Assembly: GCF_018777385.1 (NCBI RefSeq)
Contig: NZ_JAFJYB010000003.1
Coordinates: 679,875 to 743,874, forward strand
Reading direction: 5' to 3'
Length of the DNA: 64,000 bases
DNA from: Candidatus Symbiopectobacterium endolongispinus
Lineage (GTDB): Bacteria > Pseudomonadota > Gammaproteobacteria > Enterobacterales > Enterobacteriaceae
Shown here piece by piece: positions 63,576-64,000 of the stretch; within the stretch, counting starts at the first letter, position 1; each line of letters opens with the position of its first letter. The notes beneath the pieces are model-generated. The model was not told the origin of the DNA. It was given only the letters and a program-made list of their open reading frames with translations, and ran no database searches. Both the position numbers and the translations under genes were made by a program.

Positions 63576-64000
63576 ATGTTAACCGTGGATTTTTATTTGA
63601 TCGATGCGTTTACACAGCACACGTTTGGTGGCAATGCGGCAGCGGTATGCCCATTGACGGCATGGTTGCCGGATGAACGCTTGTTGCAGATGGCGCGCCA
63701 GCACAACCAATCGGAAAAGGCCTTTTTCGTGCCCTCAGAGCAGGGCTTTGCGTTACGTTGGTTTACCACTCAGGGTGAAATCAACCTGTGTGGACACGCC
63801 ACGCGGGCGGCAGCGCATGTAATTTTCACCGCCATGGGGTACGCGGGAGATACGATCCGTTTCTCGACCTGGTTTGTCGGGGAACTGACGGTCACGCGCA
63901 GTGACGCGTGGTTGACGCTTGATTTCCCGGCCTGGCAGGCGGAGCCGGTCACGCCGCCCGCGCTGCTATTGCGCTGTTTAGGGATCGACGCCGCGGTTGA
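63576..64000 (+). CDS. PhzF-family isomerase/epimerase, 3' end outside the window
   Basis: ATG 63576 after AAGGAG. 141 codons are visible and open to the edge. VDFYLIDAFTQHTFGGNAAA at the start; NQSEKAFFVP holds the conserved Glu of the family (usually SExAF); WFTTQGEINLCGHATRAAAH is the second signature. A Trp in FSTWFVGELTV stands where homologues have Arg or a small residue. PhzF-like proteins shift protons in small metabolites; the function of non-phenazine members such as YddE is not settled. No damage in the visible part. Confidence 0.85.
   Translation, partial: MLTVDFYLIDAFTQHTFGGNAAAVCPLTAWLPDERLLQMARQHNQSEKAFFVPSEQGFALRWFTTQGEINLCGHATRAAAHVIFTAMGYAGDTIRFSTWFVGELTVTRSDAWLTLDFPAWQAEPVTPPALLLRCLGIDAAV

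Overview
This window is a bacterial chromosome segment from the order Enterobacterales. Gene content and order follow the ancestral enterobacterial map: lapA-lapB-pyrF-yciH-osmB, cstA, rnb, fabI, sapFDCBA, pspF/pspABC, ycjX-ycjF-tyrR, tpx-mpaA-mppA, uspF, zntB-fnrS-ttcA, ldhA, ydbH/azoR-hrpA, ydgD-ydgU-asr-rstBA, dauA, chaA and chaC. The closest free-living relatives by gene repertoire (two Aer-like chemoreceptors, a YczR/YczE pair, an FdhF/YdeP-type oxidoreductase) are probably of the Dickeya/Pectobacterium/Sodalis type. This is inference, since no database was searched.

The dominant feature is mass gene inactivation. About two thirds of the recognisable genes carry a frameshift, an in-frame stop, a deletion or a duplication, while their flanks remain alignable and full length. 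Stops of all three kinds occur, several explicable as C-to-T or G-to-A changes (Trp TGG, Gln CAA or Arg CGA becoming stops). Many frameshifts sit in short homopolymer runs, so some could be sequencing errors. The nonsense codons, a 17-bp duplication in ldhA, the sapA/sapB deletion-fusion, the ydbH/azoR deletion and an insertion with a 14-bp duplication cannot be explained that way. This is what a recently host-restricted symbiont genome in early decay looks like.

Layout. 1-700: frameshifted remnant of a putative secreted effector. 800-3580: intact lapAB and yciH around a pyrF shifted at its start codon. 3600-9120: broken osmB, araD-like gene, yczR, yczE and cstA. 9340-15850: intact rnb and fabI flank a broken molybdopterin oxidoreductase with an 18-G tract and a LysR regulator that lacks a normal start codon. 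16000-22000: the whole sap operon is dead. Its sapB/sapC junction holds a 2.6-kb AT-rich insert, bounded by 14-bp direct repeats, carrying a decayed choloylglycine-hydrolase-like gene and an unknown gene. 22150-23040: an unrecognised, possibly secreted protein gene whose two halves are out of frame across a T9 run. 23200-30000: intact pspABC with its sigma-54 promoter but a dead activator gene pspF; ycjX is broken, ycjF and tyrR are intact. 30000-36100: broken tpx, mpaA, zntB and ttcA, intact mppA and uspF, and a complete FnrS small RNA gene with its FNR site.

36100-38640 is an AT-rich accessory stretch. It has an unknown gene encoding a putative single-pass membrane protein (broken by one ochre codon) and a 27-codon AzuC-like small protein gene with its own terminator and a CRP-like site. 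38640-51000: broken ydbJ-like lipoprotein gene, ldhA, two Aer-like chemoreceptors, ydbH, azoR, hrpA and an EAL gene. 51100-54720: ydgD, rstB and rstA are broken, while the small acid-related genes ydgU and asr are intact. 55000-64000: intact hypothetical gene, DUF481 protein and the start of a PhzF-family gene; dauA, chaA, a Fur-boxed siderophore-interacting protein gene, chaC and an acyltransferase are broken.

Taken together, core RNA, lipid and envelope functions (RNase II, FabI, LapA/LapB, PspA/B/C) and small regulators (FnrS, the AzuC-like gene) are kept. Environmental sensing (RstAB, chemoreceptors, PspF, YczR), antimicrobial-peptide uptake (Sap), fermentation (LdhA), ion and carboxylate transport and iron acquisition are being lost.
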